From DASUAS01 sp036271015 (GTDB lineage: Bacteria > Actinomycetota > Acidimicrobiia > IMCC26256 > DASPTH01): DNA of 60,257 bases. The DNA lies in contig DATBBL010000184.1 of the NCBI GenBank assembly GCA_036271015.1, positions 1-60,257 on the forward strand, given 5' to 3'. Within the stretch, counting starts at the first letter, position 1. Every line of letters starts with the position of its first letter. Below, piece by piece: positions 7,770 to 16,259 of this stretch. Made by a program: the position numbers and the translations under genes. Under the pieces are notes generated by a model that searched no databases, was not told the origin of the DNA, and saw only the letters and a program-made list of their open reading frames with translations.

Positions 7770-9224
7770 GTGAAGCGACGCCTGCTCTTCAGCTACCTCT
7801 CCATCACCGCCTTCGTCCTCCTGGTGCTGGAGATCCCGCTGGGCGTGTCGTACGCCAATTCCGTCGAGCGCCGGCTCACCAGCGACCTGCAGCACGACGC
7901 CTTCTCGCTCGCCATCCGGTCACAGGAGCCGCTCGACCGGGCCGACGCCGGCGCGGGTGCGGCCGAGACGCGCGCGCTCCAGGCGCTCGCCGACCGCTAC
8001 CACTCGGACGCCGGCGGACGCGTCGTGATCATGGACGCGCATGGGCGCAGCGTGGCCGACTCCGACACGTCGATCGCGATCGGGCGTGACTTCTCGACCC
8101 GGCCCGAGGTGCGACAGGCGCTCGGCGGGGCCGAGGTGAGCGGCACCCGCTCGTCGGCGACGTTGGGCACCAAGCTCCTCTACGTGGCGCTCCCGGTCGG
8201 ATCGGCCGGCGGGATCCAGGGCGCGGTGCGCATCACGTATCCCGCCTCGGTGATCGACGACCAGATCCGCCACATCTGGCTGCTGCTGGCGGCGACCGGT
8301 GGCGTCGTGCTCGGCATCGTGTTCCTGGTCAGCCTGCTCCTCTCCGGCTCGATGACCAGGCCGCTCGCCGATCTCGAGACCGCCGCCGGTGCGCTGGGCG
8401 CGGGTGACCTCTCGGCGCGCGCCGAGGTGCCCAAGGGCCCGGCCGAGCTCACCGTGCTGGCGGAGTCGTTCAACGCGACCGCGGCGCGCCTGGAGCAGCT
8501 CGTGGGCGCCCAGCGGGGCTTCGTGGCCGACGCGTCCCATCAGCTGCGCACGCCGCTCGCGGCCATGCGCCTCCGGCTCGAGAACCTCGAAGCCGACGTC
8601 GACGGCGCCGCCGCCGAGGACCTCGAGGGTGCCCTGGCCGAGGTGTCGCGGCTGTCGCGGCTCGTCGACGGCCTGCTCGTGCTCATGCGGGCCGAGCAGT
8701 CGACGTCCGATCCGGCGCCGGTCGTGGTCGAGGACGTGCTCGACGGCCGGTGCGACGCGTGGGACGCGTTCGCGGCGGAGAAGCACGTGCAGATCGACGC
8801 GTCGGTGGCGGGCACGCCGGTGGCGTCGGCGACGCCGGGGCGCCTGGAGCAGGTCGTCGACAACCTCCTGAACAACGCGCTCGAGGTGGCGCCCCCCGGG
8901 AGCGCGGTGCGCGTCGTGGCCGGGAGCGTCGGCGACTGGGTCGAGCTGCGGGTCAGTGACGCGGGGCCCGGGATGTCGGCCGAGGAGCGCGCCCACGCGT
9001 TCGAGCGGTTCTGGCAGTCGGGTGAGGCCCGGCGCGACGGTCGCCCCAACGGTCACTTCGGGCTCGGGCTCTCGATCGTGCGCGAGCTCGTGGTGGGTGA
9101 CGGTGGTGACGTCGCGCTGGCGCCGTCGGACACCGGCGGCCTCGAGGTCGTGGTGCGGATGAAGCGGAGCGACGCCGCGGTGGCGCCGCGTGCCCGTCAG
9201 CTCTCGACGGCCTCGGCGACTTGA
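7770..9224 (+). CDS. Sensor histidine kinase with HAMP domain
   Basis: 484 residues, GTG start. The order is: membrane segment 1 (about 5-27), an extracellular sensor region of about 140 residues (28-165), membrane segment 2 (about 168-191), a HAMP domain (192-243), a HisKA domain with the autophosphorylated His257 in DASHQLRTPL, and a HATPase domain with the N box (DNLLNNALEVA), G1 (DAGPGM) and G2 (GLGLSIV). The sensor region has a single-Cache-like look (RVVIMDAHGRSVADSD), but its ligand is unknown. Its last 28 bases overlap the 3' end of the convergent Rrf2 gene. It is the cognate kinase of the response regulator immediately upstream. Confidence 0.94.
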   Translation: MKRRLLFSYLSITAFVLLVLEIPLGVSYANSVERRLTSDLQHDAFSLAIRSQEPLDRADAGAGAAETRALQALADRYHSDAGGRVVIMDAHGRSVADSDTSIAIGRDFSTRPEVRQALGGAEVSGTRSSATLGTKLLYVALPVGSAGGIQGAVRITYPASVIDDQIRHIWLLLAATGGVVLGIVFLVSLLLSGSMTRPLADLETAAGALGAGDLSARAEVPKGPAELTVLAESFNATAARLEQLVGAQRGFVADASHQLRTPLAAMRLRLENLEADVDGAAAEDLEGALAEVSRLSRLVDGLLVLMRAEQSTSDPAPVVVEDVLDGRCDAWDAFAAEKHVQIDASVAGTPVASATPGRLEQVVDNLLNNALEVAPPGSAVRVVAGSVGDWVELRVSDAGPGMSAEERAHAFERFWQSGEARRDGRPNGHFGLGLSIVRELVVGDGGDVALAPSDTGGLEVVVRMKRSDAAVAPRARQLSTASAT

Positions 9225-9655
9225 TCGAGTGCCGCCGCGTCGACGACGTCGGGATGGCCGATGCGGGTCCGGTCGACGAGCTCGGCGAGCGTGAACCGCT
9301 CCAGGATCTGCCGGGTCTCGTCGGACACGCCGACCCAGACCTCCTGCAGGATGCAGTGCCCCTCGCAGTGGTCGTGCTCGCCCAGCAACGTGGTGAGCGG
9401 GCCGTCGACCGCGGCGAGGATGTCGGCCAGCGTGATCTCGGTCGGCGGTCGCGCCAGCACGTAGCCGCCGCCGACGCCGCGCTTCGACCGCACCAGCCCC
9501 GCGCCCTTCACCGCGAGCAGGATCTGCTCCAGGTAGGGCTGGGGCAGCCCGGTGCGCTCGGCGATCTCCTTCACCGACGTCGGCCGGTCCGACCCGTGCA
9601 GCGCGAGCGAGAGGAGCGCGCGCGCGGCGTAGTCACCCCGCGTCGACACCTTCAC
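9197..9655 (-). CDS. Rrf2-family transcriptional regulator
   Basis: 152 residues from a GTG start (VKVSTRGDYA). The N-terminal winged helix matches the family: RGDYAARALLSLA, IAERTGLPQPYLEQIL and the RGVGGGYVLARP wing. The C-terminal part carries Cys97 and Cys101 (CEGHC) next to His94 and His96. That is fewer cysteines than the three of IscR-type [2Fe-2S] regulators, so cluster binding is possible with histidine or aspartate help, but not proven. Rrf2 proteins sense iron-sulfur status, nitric oxide, redox state or cysteine supply. No isc/suf genes are nearby. It converges on the histidine kinase gene and diverges from the phosphodiesterase gene. Confidence 0.9.
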   Translation of the reverse strand: MKVSTRGDYAARALLSLALHGSDRPTSVKEIAERTGLPQPYLEQILLAVKGAGLVRSKRGVGGGYVLARPPTEITLADILAAVDGPLTTLLGEHDHCEGHCILQEVWVGVSDETRQILERFTLAELVDRTRIGHPDVVDAAALDQVAEAVES

Positions 9656-9760
9656 TCTGGCCTCGCTTCCGCTCGGCTGTTTCCCGCGTGCATCCCACCA
9701 TGGTCGCGCGTCGGGGCGCCGGCCGGTGGCCCCTGTCGCTTCCGTGCTCGCCGTCACTCG

Positions 9761-9766
9761 TAGGGT
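9761..9766 (+). promoter_or_regulatory. -10 element of the phosphodiesterase gene (leaderless)
   Basis: TAGGGT, 6 bases before the GTG start at 9773. There is no ribosome-binding site between the hexamer and the start codon. Confidence 0.5.
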
Positions 9767-9772
9767 GGAGCG

Positions 9773-10867
9773 GTGGAGGCGGTGAAGCCCGACTACTCGG
9801 GGCCCAACGTGACCGGCGTGGTGCCGGCGCTCCTCGGCTCGCGGCCGGTCTCTTGGCTCCCGGAGCCGGTCGCGGGGGCCCGCAGCACCGTCCTGCTGGT
9901 GCTCGACGGCCTGGGCTGGGAGGCGCTCACCACCCACCCGGAGCGCCTGCCCGAGCTCGGGGCCTTCACCGGCGGGCCCGTCACCACCGTGGTGCCGTCG
10001 ACCACCCCGGCCGCCCTCACCTCGATCACGACCGGCCTGACGCCCTCGCGCCACGGGATCACCGGCTTCCGGATCCGCCAGGAGCGCAGCGTGCTCAACG
10101 CCATCCGGTGGCAGCTCGCCGACGGGTCCCGGCCGCCCGACCCTGCGCACGTCCAGAAGCACGCGGTGTTCGGGGGTCGGGCGGTGCCCGTCGTCACCAA
10201 GTCGATGTTCCGCACCACCGGGTTCACCGCGGTGCACCTGCGCGGGGTCGACTTCCACGGCTGGCAGACCACCTCGGTGCTGGTCGAGCACGTCCGGCGG
10301 CTGGTCGCCGACGGCGCGCCGTTCGTGTACGCGTACTACCCGGGCGTCGACGAGGTCGCGCACGCGTACGGGCTGCACGGGCCGTACTACCCGGCGGAGC
10401 TCGCCGCCACCGACCTGATCGTCGGCGCGCTGCTCGACGCGCTGCCGGGCGACGCCGCGCTGCTGGTCACCGCCGATCACGGGCAGGTCCAGGTCGGACC
10501 GGACGGCTGGCTCGGGCTGCAACCGCTCCACCCGATGGTCGACACCTACGCGGGCGACGGCCGGTTCCGGTACCTGTACGCGCACCCCGGGGCCGCGGCC
10601 GACCTGTTCGCGGCGGCGTCGGAGCTGCACGGCGGGGATGCGTGGGTGTTCCGGCGCGAGCAGCTGCTCGACGAGGGGTGGCTCGGGCCCGATCCGGTGT
10701 CGGCGACGTACCGGCGCGTCGGCGACGTCGTGCTCGCCGCCCGCACCGGCGTCGGCTTCATCGACCCGACGCTGCCCTACGAGGCGCAGCTCGTCTCCGC
10801 CCACGGATCGCTGACCCCGGCGGAGATGCAGGTGCCGCTGGTCGCCTCCCGCGGCCGCGCGCGCTAA
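9773..10867 (+). CDS. Type I phosphodiesterase/nucleotide pyrophosphatase family protein
   Basis: 364 residues, alkaline-phosphatase superfamily fold. Motifs seen: LLVLDGLGWEAL (first metal aspartate), VPSTTPAALTSITTGL (catalytic Thr in the nucleophile loop), YYPGVDEVAHAYG (metal Asp and His) and VTADHGQ (metal Asp-His). These are the ligands of a two-metal phosphodiesterase active site. No signal peptide is seen, so it is probably cytoplasmic. The substrate is not predictable; relatives hydrolyse nucleotide pyrophosphates or phosphonates. The GTG start at 9773 is supported by the TAGGGT hexamer 6 bases upstream. It precedes dnaE by 83 bases. Confidence 0.85.
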   Translation: MEAVKPDYSGPNVTGVVPALLGSRPVSWLPEPVAGARSTVLLVLDGLGWEALTTHPERLPELGAFTGGPVTTVVPSTTPAALTSITTGLTPSRHGITGFRIRQERSVLNAIRWQLADGSRPPDPAHVQKHAVFGGRAVPVVTKSMFRTTGFTAVHLRGVDFHGWQTTSVLVEHVRRLVADGAPFVYAYYPGVDEVAHAYGLHGPYYPAELAATDLIVGALLDALPGDAALLVTADHGQVQVGPDGWLGLQPLHPMVDTYAGDGRFRYLYAHPGAAADLFAAASELHGGDAWVFRREQLLDEGWLGPDPVSATYRRVGDVVLAARTGVGFIDPTLPYEAQLVSAHGSLTPAEMQVPLVASRGRAR

Positions 10868-10950
10868 CGTCGGCGAACTACACCCGTGTGATTCATCCAC
10901 AGCCCTGTGGAGGGGCTTGTGGACGAGGGAGAGGACCTCCGGGAGCAACG

Positions 10951-13900
10951 TTGGCCAAGTCGTTCGTGCACCTCCACCTCCACACCGAGTTCTCGATGCT
11001 CGACGGTGCGGCCCGCATCCAGGAGGTGGTGGCGAAGGCGGCGGCCGACGGCCAACCCGCCGTCGGCATCACCGATCACGGCAACATGTACGGCGTCCTC
11101 GACTTCTACCGCGCGGCGCGGGAGGCGGATCTCACGCCGGTGATCGGCACCGAGGCCTACATGGTCACGACCAGCCGGCACGACCGCCCGCGGCGCGACC
11201 AGCACGACATCTACCACCTCACGTTGCTGGCGGAGTCGACGCAGGGCTACCGCAACCTCATCAAGGTGTCGTCGCACGCGTACCTCGACGGGTTCTTCCA
11301 GAAGCCGCGGGTCGACTTCGAGCTGCTCGAGCAGCACCACGAGGGCCTGGTCGGCACCACCGGCTGCCTCGGCGGCGCGGTCTCGCAGGCGATCCTGCAG
11401 GACGACTACCAGCTCGCCCGGCAGCACGTCGACCGCTTCCAGTCGATCTTCGGGCGCGACTCGTTCTTCGTGGAGCTGCAGGACCACGGCCTGCCCGAGC
11501 AGCTGCAGGTGAACCCGCAGCTCATCCGCTTGGCGCGCGACATGCGGGCGCCGCTCCTCGCCACCAACGACTCGCACTACACGCACCGCGACGACGCCGA
11601 GGCCCACGACGCGCTGCTCTGCGTGCAGACCGGCGCGGTGCGCGACGACCCCAAGCGGTTCAAGTTCGACGCCGATGAGTTCTACCTGAAGACCGCGCAG
11701 GAGATGCGCGACCTCTTCTCCGACTACGAGGAGGCGTGCGACAACACGCTGCTCGTCGCCGAGCGGGCCGACGTCGAGATCGAGTTCGGCAACTCGGTGC
11801 TGCCCACGTTCCCCACGCCGCAGGGCCACGACGAGGACTCCTACCTCCGCGAGCTGTGCATCGAGGGCGCCAAGGACCGCTACGGGATCTCGCCCGGGCC
11901 GGAGGTGCTGGAGCGGATCGAGTTCGAGCTCGGCGTCATCAAGACGATGGGGTTCTCCGCGTACTTCCTCGTGGTGTGGGACCTCGTGCGCTACGCGCGC
12001 ACGCGCGGCATCCGGGTCGGTCCGGGGCGGGGGAGCGCGGCGGGCTCGTGCGTCGCCTACTGCCTCCGCATCGTCGACATCGATCCGATCCGGTACGACC
12101 TGCTGTTCGAGCGCTTCCTGAACCCGGGGCGCAAGCAGATGCCCGACATCGACATGGACTTCGACTCCCGCTACCGCGGCGAGATGATCAAGTACGCGGC
12201 CGAGCGCTACGGCTGGGACCACGTCGCACAGATCATCACGTTCTCCACCATCAAGGCGCGGGCCGCGGTGCGCGACTCGGCGCGGGTGCTCGGCTACCCG
12301 TACGCGGTGGGCGACAAGATCGCCAAGCTCATGCCGCCGCTGATCATGGGTCGCGACACGCCGCTGCGGGCGTGCTTCGAGAAGGTCACCGGGCACGAGG
12401 ACGGCTACAAGATGGCCGTCGAGCTGCGCACCCTCTACGAGGCCGATCCCGACGCCAAGCGCGTCATCGACGTCGCCCGCGGGCTCGAGGGGCTCCGCCG
12501 CCAGGACGGCATCCACGCCGCCGCGGTGGTGATCACGCGCGAGCCGCTCACCGAGTACCTCCCGATCCAGCGCAAGCCGGAAGCGGGCGGGAAGATCGAG
12601 GACGCCCCGATCGTCACGCAGTACGAGATGCACGGGGTCGAGGACCTCGGCCTGCTCAAGATGGACTTCCTGGGCCTGCGCAACCTCGACGTGCTCGAGA
12701 TCGCGCTCGGGCTCATCGAGGAGAGCACCGGCTCCCGTCCCGACATCGACCGCATCCCGCTCGACGACCCGAAGACGTTCGACCTGCTGCGCGCCGGCGA
12801 CACCGTGGGCGTGTTCCAGCTCGAAGGCGGGCCGATGCGGGCGCTCCTGCGCTCGCTGATGCCGACCTCGTTCGAGGACGTCGCCGCGCTCATCGCCCTC
12901 TACCGCCCGGGGCCCATGGCCCAGAACTGGCACAACGAGTACGCCGACCGCAAGAACGGGCGGAAGCCGGTCGACTACCCGCACGCCGACCTCACCGAGA
13001 TCCTGGAGCCCACGTACGGGCTGATGATCTACCAGGAGCAGCTGATGCGCGTGGCGCAGCGGCTGGCCGGGTACACGCTGGAGGAGGCCGACAACCTCCG
13101 GAAGGCGACGGGCAAGAAGATCCGCGCCCTGATCGCCAAGGAGCGCACGAAGTTCGTCGAGGGCTGCGTCGCGCAGGGCCACGAGGCGGCGTTCGGCGAA
13201 CGGATCTTCGACACCATCGAGCCCTTCGCCGACTACTCGTTCAACAAGTCGCACTCGGTGGGCTACGGCTTCGTCACGTACCAGACCGCATGGCTCAAGG
13301 CGAACCACCCGGTCGAGTACCTCGCCGCGCTGCTCACGTCGGTCAAGACCAACAAGGACCAGACCGCGGTCTTCCTCAACGAGTGCCGCCAACTCGGCAT
13401 CGAGGTGCTCGTCCCCGACGTCAACGAATCGGTCTCCGACTTCTCGGTGCGCGATCGGTCCGACGGCAAGGCGGTCCGCTTCGGGCTGTCGGCCGTCCGC
13501 AACGTCGGCGAGGGCGTGGTGGTGCACATCGTCGCGGCGCGGGAAGCCGGCGGTCCGTTCGCCGACTTCTACGACTTCTGCGACCGCGTCGACCCGACCG
13601 TGCTCAACAAGCGGACCGTCGAGTCGCTGATCAAGGCGGGTGCGTTCGACTCCGTCGGCCATCCGCGTCAGGGCCTCCTGTTCGTGCACGAGACCATCAT
13701 CGAGACCGTGCTCGGGCGTCGCCGCAACGAGGCCGAGGGCCAGTTCGACCTGTTCTCCGCGGTCGACGATCCCGCGCCGGAGTCGGTCGTCGGCCACCGC
13801 ACCACCATCCCCGACACCGAGTTCCCGAAGTCGCAGCGGCTCGCGTTCGAGAAGGAGATGCTCGGGCTGTACGTGAGCGAGCACCCGATGATGGGCGCGG

Positions 13901-14448
13901 AGCGGGCGCTGCGGAAGTACGTCGACTGCACGCTGTCGGAGCTGCGGGAGGGTCGCGAGGGCGAGATGAAGACGGTGGGCGGGATCGTTACCGCGCTCAA
14001 CCGCAAGTACACCAAGCGGGGCGACCTCATGGGCGCGTTCGTGCTCGAGGACCTCGGCGCCGCGCTCGAGGTGATGGTGTTCCCGAAGACCATGACGGGC
14101 TACGGGCACCTGCTCGAGGACGACGCCATCGTGGTGGTGAAGGGCCGGCTCGACGTGCGCGACGACACGCCCAAGATCATCGCCATGGAGATCACCCGGC
14201 CCGAGCTCGCGGTCGACAGCGGCCCGCCGGTGCGGGTGAAGGTGCGGCTCAACACCCTCTCCGACGCCAAGGTCGGCCAGCTCAAGGCCATCCTCTCGGA
14301 GCACCCCGGCGACAGCCCCGTCTACGTGCACCTCGAGAGCCCGGAGAAGACGACCGTCCTGCGTCTGGGCGACGACCACCTCGTCGACGCCGGCACCGGC
14401 CTCTACGCCGAGCTCCGCATCCTCCTCGGCGCCGACTGCATCACCTGA
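10951..14448 (+). CDS. dnaE: DNA polymerase III alpha subunit
   Basis: Replicative DNA polymerase catalytic subunit, 1165 residues, the length of actinobacterial DnaE1. It begins from a TTG codon with GGGAGCAA upstream. The N-terminal PHP domain starts immediately (HLHLHTEFSMLDGA, then TDHGNMYG) and keeps its metal-binding histidines, so a proofreading or pyrophosphatase role is possible. The polymerase core carries the catalytic aspartates in PDIDMDFD (about residues 397-404) and the GRGSAAGS motif. A helix-hairpin-helix region, the beta-clamp-binding region and an OB-fold domain (about residues 1000-1080) follow. It is the only polymerase gene in the window. It converges on the AbiEi/DUF559 gene with 47 bases between the stops, part of which is a palindromic element. 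Confidence 0.97.
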   Translation: MAKSFVHLHLHTEFSMLDGAARIQEVVAKAAADGQPAVGITDHGNMYGVLDFYRAAREADLTPVIGTEAYMVTTSRHDRPRRDQHDIYHLTLLAESTQGYRNLIKVSSHAYLDGFFQKPRVDFELLEQHHEGLVGTTGCLGGAVSQAILQDDYQLARQHVDRFQSIFGRDSFFVELQDHGLPEQLQVNPQLIRLARDMRAPLLATNDSHYTHRDDAEAHDALLCVQTGAVRDDPKRFKFDADEFYLKTAQEMRDLFSDYEEACDNTLLVAERADVEIEFGNSVLPTFPTPQGHDEDSYLRELCIEGAKDRYGISPGPEVLERIEFELGVIKTMGFSAYFLVVWDLVRYARTRGIRVGPGRGSAAGSCVAYCLRIVDIDPIRYDLLFERFLNPGRKQMPDIDMDFDSRYRGEMIKYAAERYGWDHVAQIITFSTIKARAAVRDSARVLGYPYAVGDKIAKLMPPLIMGRDTPLRACFEKVTGHEDGYKMAVELRTLYEADPDAKRVIDVARGLEGLRRQDGIHAAAVVITREPLTEYLPIQRKPEAGGKIEDAPIVTQYEMHGVEDLGLLKMDFLGLRNLDVLEIALGLIEESTGSRPDIDRIPLDDPKTFDLLRAGDTVGVFQLEGGPMRALLRSLMPTSFEDVAALIALYRPGPMAQNWHNEYADRKNGRKPVDYPHADLTEILEPTYGLMIYQEQLMRVAQRLAGYTLEEADNLRKATGKKIRALIAKERTKFVEGCVAQGHEAAFGERIFDTIEPFADYSFNKSHSVGYGFVTYQTAWLKANHPVEYLAALLTSVKTNKDQTAVFLNECRQLGIEVLVPDVNESVSDFSVRDRSDGKAVRFGLSAVRNVGEGVVVHIVAAREAGGPFADFYDFCDRVDPTVLNKRTVESLIKAGAFDSVGHPRQGLLFVHETIIETVLGRRRNEAEGQFDLFSAVDDPAPESVVGHRTTIPDTEFPKSQRLAFEKEMLGLYVSEHPMMGAERALRKYVDCTLSELREGREGEMKTVGGIVTALNRKYTKRGDLMGAFVLEDLGAALEVMVFPKTMTGYGHLLEDDAIVVVKGRLDVRDDTPKIIAMEITRPELAVDSGPPVRVKVRLNTLSDAKVGQLKAILSEHPGDSPVYVHLESPEKTTVLRLGDDHLVDAGTGLYAELRILLGADCIT

Positions 14449-14462
14449 CCCCTCCCGCCTCC

Positions 14463-14512
14463 GAACATCTCGGACTTCGGTGGGTGATATCCCCCTCAAC
14501 CCGCGGATGCTC
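14463..14512. repeat. 50-bp imperfect palindrome, copy A
   Basis: A 50-bp dyad running from GAACATCTCGGA to GCGGATGCTC. It lies between the convergent dnaE and AbiEi/DUF559 genes, and the stop codon of the latter (14496-14498) is inside it. It aligns with copy B at 15445-15494 along most of its length. It could serve as a bidirectional terminator or mark a mobile-element edge. Confidence 0.6.
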
Positions 14513-15401
14513 GGGTCAAGGCCGCCCTCACGGTGTCGACGACGGCGTGGTCGGACGATCGCGACGTGAACCGGAGCAGCTGGAAGCCGATGACGACGAG
14601 ATCATTGCCCCGCGCCCGGTCCCGGTCGAATGCCCGGCGACCCTTGTGGAAACCCCAGCTGTCGAACTCGATCGCGATCTTTGCGGCCGGGTAGCAGAGG
14701 TCGATCCGGTATCGCCGGTCACCGAACCGCACCCAGTGCTGACGCGTGGGCTCGGGAAGGCCGGCGCTCACGAGCAGGTGGGCGATGCGCTTCTCGGGTT
14801 CGCTCTCACCCGGGTGGTAGCCGGGAGCGCGGTGCTCGAGGATCTCGCGCATCACGGTGCAACGGTGACGGCCGCGGCCCTCGAGGTCGGTTGCCACGCG
14901 CACGAGCGCTCGCCGCGTCACCATCTCGCGGCGCAGGGCCTCGTCCACCGCCCGCTCGATCTTCCACGCCGGTTCCACGGCGGTGAGGTCGCAGAGCGTC
15001 CGGGCCGCCGATGTCACTGGGATCGGGCCTGCGCGCGTCACATGGCCAGGCCCGAAGACCGCGCTCTCGTGGACCACCACGCCGTCCATGATCGACGGAC
15101 GCCGGCCGAACTGGGTGACCTCGAGCGTGTCGGGCTCGAAGCCGTCGAACCCGTACACCGCGGCCGCGGCACGGAACGACGCGTATGTGCTCGAGCCGCC
15201 GGCCAGGCAGACCGCGAGCAGCATTTGTCGCCAGCTCTCGGGTGCCCCGGCGACGCGGTAGACACCCCGGCGGACGGGCTCGAGCCGCCGCGCCCGGAGC
15301 CAGTCGTGCAGTGTGTGGCGCGACATCTCCTCCAGTGCCTGGCCGCGGGTCACAAGGCCGAGTTGGTTGCGAGCGACGGGAGCGAGACGCGAATCGGACA
15401 T
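14496..15401 (-). CDS. AbiEi-antitoxin-like / DUF559 protein
   Basis: 301 residues from the ATG at 15401. The N-terminal part (about 1-60) is a winged-helix of the AbiEi antitoxin type (LGLVTRGQALEEMSRHTLHDWL, then RRGVYRVAGAPESW). A middle AbiEi-like region follows (about 60-180). The C-terminus is a DUF559/VSR-like domain with a PD-(D/E)xK-type core: Glu204, Asp234 in RYRIDLCYP and Glu245 in KIAIEFDSWGFHKGRRAFDRDR. Proteins with this fusion are common in actinobacteria, often as singletons, and their function is unknown. A DNA-binding or nuclease role is inferred. There is no AbiEii nucleotidyltransferase toxin next to it. Palindromic elements lie at both ends of the gene. Confidence 0.85.
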   Translation of the reverse strand: MSDSRLAPVARNQLGLVTRGQALEEMSRHTLHDWLRARRLEPVRRGVYRVAGAPESWRQMLLAVCLAGGSSTYASFRAAAAVYGFDGFEPDTLEVTQFGRRPSIMDGVVVHESAVFGPGHVTRAGPIPVTSAARTLCDLTAVEPAWKIERAVDEALRREMVTRRALVRVATDLEGRGRHRCTVMREILEHRAPGYHPGESEPEKRIAHLLVSAGLPEPTRQHWVRFGDRRYRIDLCYPAAKIAIEFDSWGFHKGRRAFDRDRARGNDLVVIGFQLLRFTSRSSDHAVVDTVRAALTRASAG

Positions 15402-15444
15402 GCCGCGCAGGTTGGCACCCGGGTGTGACAGCGATCCTGCCGCC

Positions 15445-15494
15445 GAACGTCTCGGAGTCGAGGGCACCATGACACCCTCAACTGCGAGATGTTC
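15445..15494. repeat. 50-bp palindrome, copy B
   Basis: A near-perfect inverted repeat: arms GAACGTCTCGGAGTCGAGGG and its approximate complement ending GCGAGATGTTC, around a short central spacer. It lies upstream of the AbiEi/DUF559 gene and is related to copy A at 14463-14512. Together they bracket the gene. Confidence 0.7.
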
Positions 15495-15553
15495 ACGCTC
15501 GGGACGCGGCGGGCAGGTGGGGATCGTGGGCGGGGGTGTGCGAAGCTCGGGTG

Positions 15554-16228
15554 ATGAGGATCGGCGTGTTGGGGGGGACGGGACCGGCGGGGCGCGGCAT
15601 CGCGGCGCGCCTGGCCGCGGCCGGCCACGACGTGGTCGTGGGATCACGGGACCGCGAGCGGTCGCGGAGCGTCGTCGACGACCTGCGGGAGCAGTGGGGC
15701 GACCGGGTCGCCGGCCTCGAGCCCGGCACCAACCACGACGCCGCCGACGCCGACCTGGTCGTGCTGGCCACCGTCTGGGACGCCGCCGTCCCGACGGCGC
15801 GGGCCCACGCCGAGCAGCTCGCGGGCAAGACCGTGATCGCCATGGGCAACGGCCTCGAGAAGCACGGGCGCCACTTCCACCCGGTCGTCCCCGAGCAGGG
15901 CTCGCTCAGTGCCGCGGTGCAGGCCGCCGCGCCCGACGCCCACGTCGTCGCCGCCCTGCAGCACGTGCCCGCCGCCGCCCTCGGCGACCTCGCCCACCCG
16001 CTCGCCAGCGACGTCCTGGTGGCCGGCGACGACCCCGAGGCCCGCACCGCGGTGCTCGAGCTCATCGACGGCATCGACGGCCTCCGCGCCATCGACGCGG
16101 GCCCGCTCGCCAACGCCCTCGGGATCGAGGCGTTCGCGGCCGCACTCCTCACCGCCAACCTGAACCACAAGGGTGAGGGAACGCTCCGGCTCGAGGGCCT
16201 CGGGCCCCGCCGTACTCCCGCACCGTGA
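15554..16228 (+). CDS. npdG: NADPH-dependent F420 reductase
   Basis: 224 residues. The N-terminus is a Rossmann motif (MRIGVLGGTGPAGRG) followed by VVVGSRDRERS, where Ser/Arg residues select NADP(H). The centre (ANLVVLAT-like segment, GNGLEKHG) and the C-terminal GPLANALGIEAFAAALLTAN region match F420H2:NADP oxidoreductases. The enzyme passes hydride between NADPH and the deazaflavin F420, supplying F420H2 to reductases. One possible consumer, an FDOR/PPOX-type protein, is encoded at 34.5 kb. The ATG at 15554 is chosen to put the Rossmann strand at the N-terminus; an adjacent GTG is an alternative. The mshC gene follows 31 bases downstream. Confidence 0.88.
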   Translation: MRIGVLGGTGPAGRGIAARLAAAGHDVVVGSRDRERSRSVVDDLREQWGDRVAGLEPGTNHDAADADLVVLATVWDAAVPTARAHAEQLAGKTVIAMGNGLEKHGRHFHPVVPEQGSLSAAVQAAAPDAHVVAALQHVPAAALGDLAHPLASDVLVAGDDPEARTAVLELIDGIDGLRAIDAGPLANALGIEAFAAALLTANLNHKGEGTLRLEGLGPRRTPAP

Positions 16229-16259
16229 CCAACGAACGCACCGTGACCAACTCCGCACC

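Noticed and set aside
10864..14499. A 1211-codon minus-strand frame opposite dnaE
   Set aside because: It mirrors the dnaE codons exactly, with no motif or start context, so it is a shadow frame.
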